Positions 38,483 to 48,807 of a stretch of 64,000 nucleotides of DNA are shown here, one piece after another; the stretch's first letter is position 1, and each line of letters opens with the position of its first letter. The stretch comes from Burkholderiaceae bacterium (GTDB taxonomy: Bacteria; Pseudomonadota; Gammaproteobacteria; Burkholderiales; Burkholderiaceae_B): contig JAMNXR010000010.1 of the NCBI GenBank assembly GCA_023653055.1, positions 1 through 64,000 on the forward strand, in the 5' to 3' direction. A program made the position numbers and the translations under genes. Under the pieces are notes generated by a model. The model made no database searches, had not been told where the DNA came from, and saw only the letters and a list, made by a program, of their open reading frames with translations.

Positions 38483-39192
38483 GTCAGCAGGTGTTGAAAG
38501 TCGAACAAATCAACGTGTTCTATGGGACGAGTCAGGCACTGTTTAATTTATCCTTTAATGTTCAAAAGGGTGAAACGCTTGCCTTGCTTGGTCGCAATGG
38601 CGCGGGCAAGAGCACCACGATGAAATCTGTCGCGGGTGTGATCCCTGCAAAAAGCGGTCAGATCACGCTACACGACCAATCGATCAATGGACGTGCTGCA
38701 CATTTGATCGCGCGCGCTGGGATTGGTTACGTGCCTGAAGACCGTCAAATTTTCCCAGATCTCACAGTCGAAGAAAATCTCGATATTGCGATCAAGCGTG
38801 GCGCCAATGGCGAAGATGACTGGAGCATTGAGCGCGTATACGAGATGCTACCTTTGCTCAAGCCCTTGCGTGAGCGTCTAGGTGGCCAGCTATCAGGCGG
38901 CGAACAGCAAATGCTGACCGTTGGCCGCGCCTTGATGGGTAATCCAGACGTATTGTTACTCGACGAGCCCAGCGAAGGTCTGGCGCCAATCATGGTGCAA
39001 AAAATTGGTGATCTGATTCAGTCTTTACGAGAGATGGGAAAAACAATCGTACTGGCCGAACAAAATCTCCATTTTTGTCTGGGACTAGCTGACCGAGCTG
39101 TGGTCATCGATAAAGGCTCAGATGTGTTTGTTGGCACAATCACTGAACTCAACGACAACGCAGATATTAAGCAACGCTATTTGTCTGTGTAA
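38479..39192 (+). CDS. livF: ABC transporter ATP-binding protein, LivF type
   Basis: A 237-aa ATPase with Walker A GRNGAGKST (residues 37-45), signature LSGGEQQML, Walker B DVLLLDEPSEGLAP and AEQNLHFCL. The GYVPEDRQIFPDLTVEENL block is typical of LivF. Partner of LivG in energising the importer. Confidence 0.93.
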   Translation: MSQQVLKVEQINVFYGTSQALFNLSFNVQKGETLALLGRNGAGKSTTMKSVAGVIPAKSGQITLHDQSINGRAAHLIARAGIGYVPEDRQIFPDLTVEENLDIAIKRGANGEDDWSIERVYEMLPLLKPLRERLGGQLSGGEQQMLTVGRALMGNPDVLLLDEPSEGLAPIMVQKIGDLIQSLREMGKTIVLAEQNLHFCLGLADRAVVIDKGSDVFVGTITELNDNADIKQRYLSV

Positions 39193-39248
39193 TCTCTGAG
39201 TCTTCCGTATTGACCGACGCGTTTTCAAGTTTAAAGTTCGGAGAGGTC

Positions 39249-40007
39249 ATGCATATTTCACGTGAAAACGCTTCCCAGGCTTTTGACCTCTCTAACACGC
39301 ACATGCTTATTACAGGCGCAGCGGGCGGCATTGGCGCAGCGACTGCCAGGCTCTGCAGCCAGCTCGGCGCAAGCCTGGTACTGACCGATCTTAAGAAAAA
39401 TAAACCTGCCCTTGAGCAGCTTGCCCAGACACTCAAGGGATCCGTCGCCGTCGAAGGCTGTGATGTCTCGCAACGCGCACAAGTCGAGGCACTCGTCGCG
39501 CGACACGCCCCCTTTGCCGCGCTCGCAGACACTGCGGGCATCTGCCCTTACGACGACGACTGGTTGTCACCGAGTTGGAACGATGTCGAGTTTATGCGGG
39601 TCATGCAGGTCAATGTATTAGGGCCCATCAATCTTGTACGCGCCATTTTGCCGGGAATGATGGAACGCAAACACGGTCGTATCGCGCTGTGCGGTTCGAT
39701 TGCAGGCTGGACAGGCGGCCTGCGTGCGGGCCCACACTACTCTGCGTCTAAAGGTGGTGTCCACGCACTGGTGCGTTGGTTTGCACAGAGGGCTGCGCCG
39801 CATCACGTGACGGTCAATGCTGTCGCACCAGGTCCGGTCGAAACCGGCATGACCGCCGGCCACGGCTATGACGCAAACGCCTATCCGATGAAGCGCATGG
39901 GACAACCCGAAGAAATCGCGGGCATGCTGACCTATCTGTGCTCGCCCGCGGCGGGCTTTGTATCAGGTGCCATCATGGATGTGAATGGTGGCACGCTGAT
40001 GCGGTAA
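39249..40007 (+). CDS. Second short-chain dehydrogenase, end of the importer operon
   Basis: A 252-aa SDR with TGAAGGIG (nucleotide site near residue 21), catalytic Ser in CGSIAG and YSASK, and the C-terminal SGAIMDVNGGTLMR. The structural NNAG motif reads ADTAG, an unusual variant. ATG 39249 follows GGAGAGG; a TTG at 39210 would extend it by 13 residues. It starts 57 bp after livF on the same strand and is likely a further catabolic step on the imported substrate. Confidence 0.85.
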   Translation: MHISRENASQAFDLSNTHMLITGAAGGIGAATARLCSQLGASLVLTDLKKNKPALEQLAQTLKGSVAVEGCDVSQRAQVEALVARHAPFAALADTAGICPYDDDWLSPSWNDVEFMRVMQVNVLGPINLVRAILPGMMERKHGRIALCGSIAGWTGGLRAGPHYSASKGGVHALVRWFAQRAAPHHVTVNAVAPGPVETGMTAGHGYDANAYPMKRMGQPEEIAGMLTYLCSPAAGFVSGAIMDVNGGTLMR

Positions 40008-40013
40008 TTGGAT

Positions 40014-41684
40014 TTACTCTCCAAACCCTCTGGAGACAATGACTTCGACGAGGTTAGGCCCGCCACTTGCCATCGCTGCTTTAAGCACATCAGCAAGCTT
40101 TGTAGGATCGGTCACCACCTGTGAAGGCATGCCCATGCTCTTGGCTACACCTGCAAAATCAATTGCTGGATTATCCATATCCATGGCGACAAAATCATCC
40201 GTGCCACGCATCGCGAGCAAACGCTCCTTGATGATGCGATAACTACGATTGTTGATAATCACGTAGGTGATGTTGAGCTTTAAGTGGGCGGCGGTCCAGA
40301 GCGACTGAATGCTGTACATCGCACTGCCATCGCCAATAGTCGCCACCACGGGTCGTGTAGGCTGCGCAAGGGCCACGCCTACCGCACCGGCCATCCCAAA
40401 ACCCAAGCCACCGCTGGCCAAGCCGTAATAGGCCTGAGGATTATCCATCGGCAACATCGCCGAGATCGCAGGTGCCGCCGTCAAGGTTTCATCTACCACG
40501 ATGACGTCTTTAGGCAAGGCGTCCACCAGCTGACGGACGAGATAGCGTTGATCGATCGGTGTCGTCGCGGCACTCGACTCAAGCTCTGCGTGCGTCTTCG
40601 CACGATTGGCAGACCAATTACGCGTTGCAAGATCGGCCAGTCGGGCTTGCGCTTGTTTCGTTTGCTCGGCAGTGCGCATCCGACGCAACACAGGTAACAA
40701 CGCTAACAACGTTTCCTTAATATCCGCACGCACGGCGGTAGCAGTGGAGTAGTTTTTACCAAGCTCCCACTCACGCTCCGTGATGTGCATCACGGGCATC
40801 TCAGGTGGCAAGGGCTCAACTGTACTCATCGGCGACATACGCAGTAGGTCTGCGCCCAAGCACAGCAGAAAATCGTATTGCTCCAGCGTCTGTCGGACCT
40901 TCTTTTGATTACGCGTCAGGTCGCCCATGCACGTGGGATGCGAGGAGGGATAGCGCGCGTTGTAGGGAACCGACTCCTGATACACCGCGGCACCGAGCAA
41001 CTCGGCCAATTCACAGGCCTCAGCAAACATATCGGCATTAGCGATTTCACGTCCCGCCACGATGACGGGCTTTTTCGCGGCCAGCAGTTTTTCTGCAATG
41101 TCTTGCAGCGCCCGATCGCTTGGTCGCATACCTGTATCGACCCGCGTCGGAAAGCCAAACTCAATCTCTGCTTCTTCATCGAGCACGGAGCCTGGCAAGC
41201 TAATGAACACAGGCCCCATGGGCGGAGTACGCGCAATTTTGGCGGCACGTCGAATGATGCGTGGCAAATCCTCGATGCGCGTGACTTCGAAGGCCCACTT
41301 AACCAAGGGTGCGGCAATCGGCACTAAAGGCTCATACAGCAAGGGCTCTTGCAAGCCATAACCGACCTCGTACTGACCGGCAGTAATCAACAGGGGCGAA
41401 CCAGAAAACTTGGCGTTATAAATCGCGCCCATCGCGTGCCCCAAGCCTGGTGCGCAATGCAGGTTACAAGCCACCAGCTGATTGGACGCGCGCGCAAAAC
41501 CATCCGCCATACCCACAACGATCGACTCTTGCAGGCCCAGCACATAAGTCAGCTCAGGAAACTGAGGCACTGCCTCCATGATCGCCAGCTCAGTTGTTCC
41601 TGGATTACCAAAAAGGTGCGTGACACCCTCGTCGAGCAGTAGCTTGATAAACGCCTGGCGGCCAGTCATTTTTTGAATCGTCAT
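40014..41684 (-). CDS. Thiamine-diphosphate-dependent decarboxylase/acetolactate synthase-like (benzoylformate decarboxylase type)
   Basis: A 556-aa ThDP enzyme. It has the N-terminal PYR domain with NPGTTELAIMEA and the activating glutamate in LGLQES, and NLHCAPGLGHAMGAIYNA, which parallels the active-site histidine block of benzoylformate decarboxylase. A central domain follows, then the C-terminal cofactor motif IGDGSAMYS...IINN. It probably decarboxylates or ligates a 2-oxoacid. It is convergent with the importer/SDR operon (6 bp between stops) and next to an Ldh-family gene on its own strand, which fits 2-oxoacid metabolism. Confidence 0.83.
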   Translation of the reverse strand: MTIQKMTGRQAFIKLLLDEGVTHLFGNPGTTELAIMEAVPQFPELTYVLGLQESIVVGMADGFARASNQLVACNLHCAPGLGHAMGAIYNAKFSGSPLLITAGQYEVGYGLQEPLLYEPLVPIAAPLVKWAFEVTRIEDLPRIIRRAAKIARTPPMGPVFISLPGSVLDEEAEIEFGFPTRVDTGMRPSDRALQDIAEKLLAAKKPVIVAGREIANADMFAEACELAELLGAAVYQESVPYNARYPSSHPTCMGDLTRNQKKVRQTLEQYDFLLCLGADLLRMSPMSTVEPLPPEMPVMHITEREWELGKNYSTATAVRADIKETLLALLPVLRRMRTAEQTKQAQARLADLATRNWSANRAKTHAELESSAATTPIDQRYLVRQLVDALPKDVIVVDETLTAAPAISAMLPMDNPQAYYGLASGGLGFGMAGAVGVALAQPTRPVVATIGDGSAMYSIQSLWTAAHLKLNITYVIINNRSYRIIKERLLAMRGTDDFVAMDMDNPAIDFAGVAKSMGMPSQVVTDPTKLADVLKAAMASGGPNLVEVIVSRGFGE

Positions 41685-41737
41685 TTTTTGTCTCTCCGTG
41701 ATGCATGCGCATCAATTTTTCTTTATTGACAGTCTGT

Positions 41738-42814
41738 TTACAGACCCGCTAATTTTTGTAACTGTGCTGCGTCAAGACCGAGTTTTTTCGCGGTCTCCAA
41801 CATCTCATTCCAGGTTGTCTCGTCGACCGGTACACCTTTTGCCAAGCGTTGCGCGCGTGTTTCACGCTCAGGCTCGCCAGCAATGCGAACATGCTCTCCG
41901 CCTGGCTGTGGTGGCGAAGCCTTGACCCACTCAATAAAGGCCTTCATCTCATGCTCAAAAATAGAACCATCGGCGAGCTTAGCCGGATCAAAAATGATGG
42001 AGAGCATGCCGTTGATAATACGACGCTTGCCATCCGGTGGTGACTGCGTCGTCATGCCGCCCGCCAACGCACCGCCTAAGATTTCGCAAATCAGCGCCAG
42101 GCCAAAGCCCTTGTGTTCGCCGAAGGTACAGAGCGCGCCAAGCGGTGCCTTGACCGCGAAAATAGGCTCAGTGGTAGGACGGCCCTGGTCGTCGATCAGG
42201 TAGCCCTCTGGGAGCTGTTCGCCTTTGTTGAGCGCTACACGGGCCTTGCCCTGCGCAATCACGCTGGTCGCAAAGTCTAACAAGATGGGGTCCTGACCAG
42301 GCACGGGAATGCCAACAGTAAAAGGGTTGGTACCAAAACGCGCATCGCCGCCGCCAAAAGGCGCCACGATAGGGCGTGAAATCACGTTCACAAAGTGAAT
42401 CGAGATGAGACCCTGCTCAACGGTCATCTCGGCCCACGCCCCAATGCGGCACAAATGGTGTGAGTTACCGAGCGCCAAAATGCAGCTGCCGTGCTCTTTG
42501 GCACGCGCGATACCGAGTTCCATGGCCTGATGACCAATCGCCTGACCAAACCCACACTCGCCGTCCAGACCAATCATGGAGCCATTGTCCATCCGAGTTT
42601 GAATGCGAGCATTCGGTTTAAGGCTGCCCTCCAGATACGCCTCGGCATAGCGCGGCAAAATCCCGACACCGTGGGAATCGTGACCAGTCAGATTGGCCTG
42701 TATCAAATTTTCCGTGACGAGTTCGATTTCACGATCGTCGCTGCCAAAACCTTTCACCAGATATCGCACTGCGGCGCGCAAGCGATCGACGGGAATGAGA
42801 TGCATCTGAGCCAT
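41738..42814 (-). CDS. Ldh-family NAD(P)-dependent oxidoreductase (second copy)
   Basis: A 358-aa Ldh_2 family enzyme acting on 2-hydroxy/2-oxo acids. Matching blocks are GHDSHGVGILPRYAEAYLEG near residue 50, GNSHHLCRIGAWAEM near residue 118 and GEHKGFGLALICEILGGALAGG near residue 230. It is the gene upstream of the ThDP enzyme (53 bp gap) and could supply its 2-oxoacid by oxidising a 2-hydroxyacid; that link is inferred. Clearly diverged from the copy at 17095-18144. Confidence 0.86.
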   Translation of the reverse strand: MAQMHLIPVDRLRAAVRYLVKGFGSDDREIELVTENLIQANLTGHDSHGVGILPRYAEAYLEGSLKPNARIQTRMDNGSMIGLDGECGFGQAIGHQAMELGIARAKEHGSCILALGNSHHLCRIGAWAEMTVEQGLISIHFVNVISRPIVAPFGGGDARFGTNPFTVGIPVPGQDPILLDFATSVIAQGKARVALNKGEQLPEGYLIDDQGRPTTEPIFAVKAPLGALCTFGEHKGFGLALICEILGGALAGGMTTQSPPDGKRRIINGMLSIIFDPAKLADGSIFEHEMKAFIEWVKASPPQPGGEHVRIAGEPERETRAQRLAKGVPVDETTWNEMLETAKKLGLDAAQLQKLAGL

Positions 42815-42846
42815 TCAATGATTTCCTTTTGGGTATCGACGTACGT

Positions 42847-43938
42847 TTAAACGTTAAACAAGAAATTCAGGACATCGCCATCCTTAACGATGTATTCCTT
42901 GCCTTCGGCACGCATCTTGCCCGCTTCTTTTGCGCCCTGCTCGCCCTTGCAAGCGATGTAGTCCTCATACGCGATCGTTTGCGCGCGGATGAACCCTCGT
43001 TCGAAGTCCGTATGAATGACACCCGCAGCCTGTGGGCCCGTTGCACCAATTGGCACGGTCCAAGCGCGTACTTCTTTAACGCCCGCGGTGAAATACGTTT
43101 GCAGGCCGAGCAATTTAAACGCACCACGAATCAGGCGATCTAAGCCAGGCTCTTGCATGCCCATATCGGCCAAAAACACCGCTTTATCTTCATCAGAAAG
43201 TTCGGCAATTTCAGATTCGATCGCGGCGCAAATCGCCACAACGGGCGCATTACGCGCCGCGGCATATTCATTCAAGCGATCCAACAAGGGGTTGTTGGTA
43301 AAACCTTGATCACTAACGTTACCCACATACATCGCGGGCTTGGCCGTGATGAAACAAAGCGGAGCAATCAAAGCGAAATCTTCGGGTGACAAATCCAGTG
43401 CGCGAATCGGCTTGGTTTCATTGAGCTGGGCAATAACCTGCTCCAGAATGCCCACAACTTTTTGGGCTTCTTTGTCGCCCGAGCGCGCGGTCTTTTGAAA
43501 GCGGTGTATGGCTTTTTCAGCAGTCTGCATATCCGCGAGCGCCAACTCAGTTTCGATAACCTCGATATCGGCGATTGGATCGACACGACCCGCAACGTGG
43601 ATCACGTTGTCATCTTCGAAACAACGCACGACGTTGATGATGGCGTTGGTTTCACGAATATGGGAGAGAAACTGGTTGCCCAAGCCTTCGCCTTGGCTCG
43701 CACCGGCGACCAAGCCTGCAATATCCACAAATTCGACGGTGGCGTGCAAGATGCGCTCAGGCTTGACGATGGCTGCAAGGGCATCCAATCTTGGATCTGG
43801 TACCTCGACCACGCCGACGTTGGGCTCGATCGTACAAAAAGGGTAGTTTTCGGCAGCGATACCTGCCTTGGTGAGGGCATTGAAAAGTGTTGATTTACCG
43901 ACGTTGGGCAAACCAACGATGCCGCATTGCAGAGCCAT
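42847..43938 (-). CDS. ychF: Redox-regulated ribosome-associated ATPase/GTPase YchF
   Basis: A 363-aa Obg-like P-loop protein. It has P-loop [15 protein letters not shown] at residue 8, [24 protein letters not shown] (G3), a non-canonical G4 around [10 protein letters not shown] as is usual for this ATP-preferring family, and the C-terminal TGS domain ending FLFNV. The start at 43938 (MALQCGIVG) is the family N-terminus; the longer frame upstream is not homologous. Divergent from the acyl-CoA ligase gene. Confidence 0.95.
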   Translation of the reverse strand: MALQCGIVGLPNVGKSTLFNALTKAGIAAENYPFCTIEPNVGVVEVPDPRLDALAAIVKPERILHATVEFVDIAGLVAGASQGEGLGNQFLSHIRETNAIINVVRCFEDDNVIHVAGRVDPIADIEVIETELALADMQTAEKAIHRFQKTARSGDKEAQKVVGILEQVIAQLNETKPIRALDLSPEDFALIAPLCFITAKPAMYVGNVSDQGFTNNPLLDRLNEYAAARNAPVVAICAAIESEIAELSDEDKAVFLADMGMQEPGLDRLIRGAFKLLGLQTYFTAGVKEVRAWTVPIGATGPQAAGVIHTDFERGFIRAQTIAYEDYIACKGEQGAKEAGKMRAEGKEYIVKDGDVLNFLFNV

Positions 43939-44013
43939 GAGAGTCCCGAAGTTCTTAATGAGTGAAACAGCTGTATAGAATATGAGTTTAACCGCTACTT
44001 TCTGTCCCTGATC

Positions 44014-45567
44014 ATGACTCTCGCAGAGCTTCTCGCCCGTCCTTTCGGAACCATCCCTGAAATGATCAGTTTTGCTGCCTCGCAGCAACCTGAGCACCCG
44101 GCGCTGATCCTCAATCAGGAGGCGCTTTCTTTTGAAGCGCTCGACACGTTGATCGCCCGAGTCGCCGCCTCGCTGCAGCGTGATGGGGTCGGTCTTGGCG
44201 ACAAGGTTGCCGCCTGTGCGGGTACTTCGTTCGAGTATGTGGCGCTTTTCCTGGGGGCTTTGCGTGCCGGCGCCGTCATGACGCCGCTACCGCCCTCAGC
44301 CACGCCACAAAATCTCACGGGAATGCTTGCCAACTCCGGGGCTACCCTTCTCTTTCAGGATCGTACCTGCGCACTGAGCTGGCCCACCGACGCGTTAGTC
44401 GGCCAGGGTTTACGACGAATCTGGATTGACGCTCAGCAGGGACCAGACAGCTGGGGCACATGGCTTTCAAGCAATACCAAACCGGCCCCCGTAGAAACAC
44501 AGCCCAATTGGGCCTTTAATCTCATTTACTCCTCCGGCACCACAGGCACCCCTAAAGGCATTGTTCAGCCCTGCTCAATGCGCTGGTCACACGTTCAGCG
44601 GGCGGCCACCAATGGCTATGGCCCCGACTCAGTGACGCTGGCCTCCACGCCCCTTTACTCAAACACCACGCTTGTCGCCCTTTTGCCCACGCTGGCGTTG
44701 GGCGGCACAGGCGTCCTGATGAGCAAGTTTGACGCACGCAGATACCTCGAGCTCGCCGAACAACATCGGGTCACCCATACGATGCTGGTACCTGTGCAAT
44801 ATCAACGTATCCTGGATGATCCTGAGTTTGATCGATTTGACCTCTCCACTTTTCAAGCAAAATTTTCTACCAGCGCACCCTTTGGCGCAGTCCTCAAAGC
44901 CGAAGTGCTCAAACGTTGGCCAGGTCGTTTAACAGAAATCTACGGCATGACCGAAGGCGGGGGCCGTTGCGAGCTGGAAGCACACAACTATCCACACAAA
45001 CTCCACACGATCGGTCGTCCTGCCAGTGGTCATGACATTCGCCTGATCAATGAGTCGGGCCAGGAAGTCCCACAGGGACAAATTGGTGAAATCGTCGGCA
45101 GCTCTTCCGCGATGATGGAGGGCTATTTCGGCATGCCTGAAAAAACCCGCGAAGTAGAGTGGTTTGATCCATCTGGAAAACGCTTTATCCGCACAGGCGA
45201 TATCGCACGTTATGACGAGGATGGTTTTCTGATCCTCGCCGATCGCAAAAAAGACATGATCATCTCGGGTGGTTTCAATATTTATCCGAGCGACCTGGAG
45301 TCTGAGCTTGGAAAGCACACTGAGGTATATGACTGCGCGGTCGTCGGTATACCCTCGCGACAATGGGGAGAAACTCCCGTCGCGTATGTGGTACTCAAAC
45401 CGAAGACCACGATTTCGCGAGAGGCTTTACTTGAGTGGGTCAATGCACACCTCGGCAAAACACAGCGGTTGGCAGATTTAATTTTTACTGACAATCTGCC
45501 CAGAAGCGAAATCGGCAAAGTGCTCAAGCGAGAGTTGCGAGAGCGTTATGGGTCACAGCTTAAATAG
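44014..45567 (+). CDS. Class I adenylate-forming acyl-CoA synthetase/ligase
   Basis: A 517-aa AMP-dependent ligase. The P-loop [11 protein letters not shown] is near residue 172, YGMTEGGG near 310, and [32 protein letters not shown] near 395, with the C-terminal catalytic lysine region [12 protein letters not shown]. It activates a carboxylic acid as acyl-CoA via an acyl-adenylate. The substrate is unknown; it may serve the neighbouring catabolic island or act on fatty or aromatic acids. It overlaps the convergent CPBP gene by 8 bp. Confidence 0.87.
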   Translation: MTLAELLARPFGTIPEMISFAASQQPEHPALILNQEALSFEALDTLIARVAASLQRDGVGLGDKVAACAGTSFEYVALFLGALRAGAVMTPLPPSATPQNLTGMLANSGATLLFQDRTCALSWPTDALVGQGLRRIWIDAQQGPDSWGTWLSSNTKPAPVETQPNWAFNLIYSSGTTGTPKGIVQPCSMRWSHVQRAATNGYGPDSVTLASTPLYSNTTLVALLPTLALGGTGVLMSKFDARRYLELAEQHRVTHTMLVPVQYQRILDDPEFDRFDLSTFQAKFSTSAPFGAVLKAEVLKRWPGRLTEIYGMTEGGGRCELEAHNYPHKLHTIGRPASGHDIRLINESGQEVPQGQIGEIVGSSSAMMEGYFGMPEKTREVEWFDPSGKRFIRTGDIARYDEDGFLILADRKKDMIISGGFNIYPSDLESELGKHTEVYDCAVVGIPSRQWGETPVAYVVLKPKTTISREALLEWVNAHLGKTQRLADLIFTDNLPRSEIGKVLKRELRERYGSQLK

Positions 45568-46306
45568 CATCACCAGCGGCTTGCAGCGCTAACCATGCAA
45601 CGCACAAGGGACCCGCATTGAATAATGCGTGAACAAGTATCGCAGCACCGATACCGCGTTGCACGCGAATCCAGCATAGCGCAAGCCCTGTGACCCACTG
45701 GGGCAACACTAATACGGCCATCATCCACCAAGGTAAGTCTACAAATTCATAGTTATGGATATGCAGTGCCGCAAAGCCTAGGACAGAAGCATGCATGACC
45801 ACTGGAAATGCCCAGCGATATGTTCTCAGCCATATCCACGCATTTCCCGTTGGCATGTTTGCGTGCCGCATTGACCAGATCAGCATCAACAGAACCAACA
45901 CAATCAAACTACTGGCCCACCAGGCAAAACCATTTAGAAAAACATAGATCAGCACGGGCACAACTAACAGGGCCAAGAACGGCCTGCGCAAGCCAAACCG
46001 AAACAACATCTCTTCGATGATGGGTGCCCACAAAAGAGCCTGAAACCACGGCAAGTTGTGAACACTGATCCGGTGCGTCGCACCACTCATCTCAAACACC
46101 GTCAACACAATCGGCCCGAGCGCGACAATATTGATCAACCACAAGGCGCCTGCCCAAGCCAGCAAACGCGACAGCTTGCACGACGGCCACCAATCGGCCA
46201 CCCAACCACTGACAGGTGTCGTGTGTTTGACCTCTCGCTTAAGGCTGGGCCGTCGAACAAAGCGTAAAAACTGCCGAAACTCGTCTCGAAAACGTTGTGT
46301 TGTCAT
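45560..46306 (-). CDS. CPBP-family intramembrane metalloprotease
   Basis: A 248-aa membrane protein with about six to seven hydrophobic helices. The three motifs of the CPBP (Abi/Rce1-like) family are present: EEMLFR (near residue 97), FAALHIHN (near 177) and HALFN (near 230), which supply the Glu and His residues of the active site. The substrate is unknown. Its ATG overlaps the pth stop by 4 bp, so it is translationally coupled to pth. Confidence 0.85.
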   Translation of the reverse strand: MTTQRFRDEFRQFLRFVRRPSLKREVKHTTPVSGWVADWWPSCKLSRLLAWAGALWLINIVALGPIVLTVFEMSGATHRISVHNLPWFQALLWAPIIEEMLFRFGLRRPFLALLVVPVLIYVFLNGFAWWASSLIVLVLLMLIWSMRHANMPTGNAWIWLRTYRWAFPVVMHASVLGFAALHIHNYEFVDLPWWMMAVLVLPQWVTGLALCWIRVQRGIGAAILVHALFNAGPLCVAWLALQAAGDAI

Positions 46307-46899
46307 GCCGGATTGTCGCGATGCAGTTGTTCTGTCGCCCGCACAAACTCACCCTTGAGAAACAAAGGCATGACCGCACGACAACGCGTGAGACACGCAT
46401 CAATGGCGGTTTGATCCTCACGTCTGGGTGGGTGCAGCACAAAATCTGCGACTTCCTGGGCAAGATTCAAACTGCGCGGATGCCCAATCCCTAAACGCAA
46501 GCGCCAAAAATTAGGGCTACTCAGCGCAGCCTGTATATCTCTCAAGCCATTGTGACCCGCATGGCCTCCACCCTGCTTGACCTTTACCTGACCCGGCATC
46601 AGATCAAGCTCATCATGTAGCACCAATATTTCCTCAGGGACGAGCTTGTAAAAGCGCGCCAAAGCACCCACGCATTGGCCTGAACGATTCATATACGTAA
46701 GGGGTTTGGCTAAAAATATCTGCTCGCCATTGACGCGCGCTTTGGCCACTGCACCAAAGAATGACTTTTCAACGACGAAGTCACAGCGCAGATCATCTGC
46801 AACGGCCTCTGCTAACCAAAAGCCTGCATTGTGTCGCGTGCGCACATAATCAGGGCCAGGGTTGCCAAGTCCAACAATAAGTTTGATCGGTGAAGTCAT
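46303..46899 (-). CDS. pth: Peptidyl-tRNA hydrolase
   Basis: Releases tRNA from prematurely dropped peptidyl-tRNA. The 198-aa protein begins [30 protein letters not shown], containing the catalytic His in RHNAGF, and has [11 protein letters not shown] and [12 protein letters not shown] with the catalytic Asp. The start at 46899 gives the conserved N-terminus; the earlier ATG at 46926 adds nine non-conserved residues. It follows rplY behind a terminator. Confidence 0.96.
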   Translation of the reverse strand: MTSPIKLIVGLGNPGPDYVRTRHNAGFWLAEAVADDLRCDFVVEKSFFGAVAKARVNGEQIFLAKPLTYMNRSGQCVGALARFYKLVPEEILVLHDELDLMPGQVKVKQGGGHAGHNGLRDIQAALSSPNFWRLRLGIGHPRSLNLAQEVADFVLHPPRREDQTAIDACLTRCRAVMPLFLKGEFVRATEQLHRDNPA

Positions 46900-46913
46900 A
46901 ACGCCATTAGATG

Positions 46914-46948
46914 TCAAAAGCCCCATCCGCGCAAAACGGACAGGGCTT
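46914..46948 (-). terminator. Intrinsic terminator after rplY
   Basis: On the minus strand AAGCCCTGTCCG (46948-46937) pairs along its whole length with CGGATGGGGCTT (46929-46918), with two wobble pairs, and is followed by TTGACATC. It lies between rplY and pth. Confidence 0.8.
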
Positions 46949-47007
46949 AGGGTACAACCTGTTGCTCAACTGATTTGAGGGAAAAGCTTGATCCCCAAAT
47001 GCGTCAG

Positions 47008-47604
47008 TTAGGCGGCGGGTGCAGCTTCTTCGGCAGCTGGACCACCCTTGACGACCGCAGTGACCAAGACAGGATTTGCATCGCCACGGTGTGCGACGTA
47101 AGTCACGCCTTTAGGCAAAGCAATATCGGCCAAGTGAATCGATGCGCCACCGACCAATTTGGACAAATCCACCTCAATAAACTGGGGCAAGTTTGCTGGC
47201 AAGCAAGCGATTTCAAGGTCAGTCATGACGTGCGAAATGATCGCAGCGCTGAGTTTGACTGCAGGCGATGTTTCAGCATTGGTGAAGTGCAAAGGCACCT
47301 TAGTATTCAGTACCTGGTCAGCAGAAACGCGCTGAAAGTCAACGTGCATGACGATCTGCTTGTAAGGGTGCCACTGAACCGATCGCAACAGAACCTGATG
47401 GCTCTTGCCTTCAAGTTGCATATCCAGAATAGATGCGTGAAACTGTTCTTTGCGCAGCGCGTGATAGATTTCGTTGTGGTCGAGCTCTACACTGACGGGC
47501 TGCTCTTTTCCACCATAAACAATGGCAGGAACGCGGCTCGCACGGCGCAGGCGGCGGCTCGCACTCGTTCCCTGTACGCTACGTGGGGTTGCATTAAATT
47601 GCAT
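47008..47604 (-). CDS. rplY: 50S ribosomal protein L25/Ctc (two-domain form)
   Basis: Binds 5S rRNA in the large subunit. The N-terminal L25 domain (about residues 1-92: ATPRSVQGTSASRRLRRASRVPAI) is joined to the C-terminal TL5/Ctc domain (IEVDLSKLVGGASIHLADIALPKG), and the protein ends in an Ala/Glu tail. ATG 47604 follows GGAG; 198 aa. It sits between prs and pth, the standard order. Confidence 0.95.
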   Translation of the reverse strand: MQFNATPRSVQGTSASRRLRRASRVPAIVYGGKEQPVSVELDHNEIYHALRKEQFHASILDMQLEGKSHQVLLRSVQWHPYKQIVMHVDFQRVSADQVLNTKVPLHFTNAETSPAVKLSAAIISHVMTDLEIACLPANLPQFIEVDLSKLVGGASIHLADIALPKGVTYVAHRGDANPVLVTAVVKGGPAAEEAAPAA

Positions 47605-47635
47605 AAAAAACTCCAAAAGGGATGACTAGCACCCA

Positions 47636-47665
47636 GTTAAAACACGATCCGGATATCGGATCGTG
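47636..47665 (-). terminator. Intrinsic terminator after prs
   Basis: CACGATCCG (47643-47651) and CGGATCGTG (47657-47665) form a perfect 9-bp stem with a 5-nt loop. On the minus strand it is followed by TTTTAAC. It separates prs from rplY. Confidence 0.75.
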
Positions 47666-47737
47666 GCTTCACAGCACACCGCGACCAGTGCACTGCAAAT
47701 GTCTAAGCGCATCTCAGAGAGATCCGCCGTTGATTCT

Positions 47738-48688
47738 TTAGTCTACAAACAACGAACTGACAGACTCTGCATTAGAAATACGCAGAATCGTCTCGCCCAG
47801 CAAGGCGGCACAAGATAGCTGGCGGATTTTGCTACAGGCTCTGGCCTCGTCTGACAAAGGGATCGTGTCTGTCACCACCAGCTCTGTGAGCTCTGAGTTA
47901 GCGATCCGCTCAATCGCCCCCCCCGACAGCACAGGGTGCGTGCAATACGCATACACCGCACCTGCGCCACGCTCTTTCAAGGCTTGCGCAGCTTTACAGA
48001 GCGTACCTGCCGTATCCACCATATCGTCCATAATCAAACAGGTGCGACCATCGACTTCGCCGATGATGTTCATCACTTCGGAAACGTTGGCACGCGGGCG
48101 ACGCTTATCGATAATCGCCAAATCCGCTTCGAGCTGTTTAGCGAGCGCACGGGCACGCACCACACCACCGATATCTGGGGATACCACCACGAGATTGCTC
48201 AGGTTACGGCGCCAAATGTCGCCAAGCAAAATCGGGCCGGCATATATATTGTCAACGGGAATATCAAAAAAACCTTGGATCTGGTCTGCATGGAGATCCA
48301 TCGTCAGTACGCGATCCACACCAGCGACTTGAAGCATATTTGCGACGACTTTGGCAGTAATCGCAACGCGCGCTGAGCGGGGACGTCGATCCTGGCGGGC
48401 ATACCCAAAATAAGGGATCGCAGCAGTAATCCGCCCTGCAGAGGCGCGGCGCAGCGCATCCACCATCACCATGATTTCCATCAGGTTGTCGTTTGTTGGG
48501 GCACAGGTTGGCTGCAAAACAAACACATCCTTACCGCGGACGTTTTCGTTGATTTCGGCCATGACCTCGCCGTCTGAAAAACGTCCAACTGTCATACGAC
48601 CCAAGGACATATCCAGATGATTGACTACATCAACTGCCAGCCGCGTATTCGCATTGCCGGTAAAGATCATGAAACTATCGTTGGGCAT
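47738..48688 (-). CDS. prs: Ribose-phosphate pyrophosphokinase
   Basis: Makes PRPP from ribose 5-phosphate and ATP for nucleotide, histidine and NAD synthesis. The 316-aa protein has [17 protein letters not shown], the ATP-loop region [22 protein letters not shown] (near 100) and the PRPP-binding motif [11 protein letters not shown] (near 222). The start at 48688 (MPNDSFMIF) is preferred to a GTG at 48703. It follows tRNA-Gln and ispE. Confidence 0.96.
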   Translation of the reverse strand: MPNDSFMIFTGNANTRLAVDVVNHLDMSLGRMTVGRFSDGEVMAEINENVRGKDVFVLQPTCAPTNDNLMEIMVMVDALRRASAGRITAAIPYFGYARQDRRPRSARVAITAKVVANMLQVAGVDRVLTMDLHADQIQGFFDIPVDNIYAGPILLGDIWRRNLSNLVVVSPDIGGVVRARALAKQLEADLAIIDKRRPRANVSEVMNIIGEVDGRTCLIMDDMVDTAGTLCKAAQALKERGAGAVYAYCTHPVLSGGAIERIANSELTELVVTDTIPLSDEARACSKIRQLSCAALLGETILRISNAESVSSLFVD

Positions 48689-48807
48689 GATGTGAGCAGT
48701 CACAGTCGGTCAGAAGCAGATGTGGAATAAAAAAGCCGCTGAACTCAGGCCAAGCAATCGTATGGCATGCATTTTTGGCAAGTTCAACAGCTATACATAA
48801 TTCGGGG

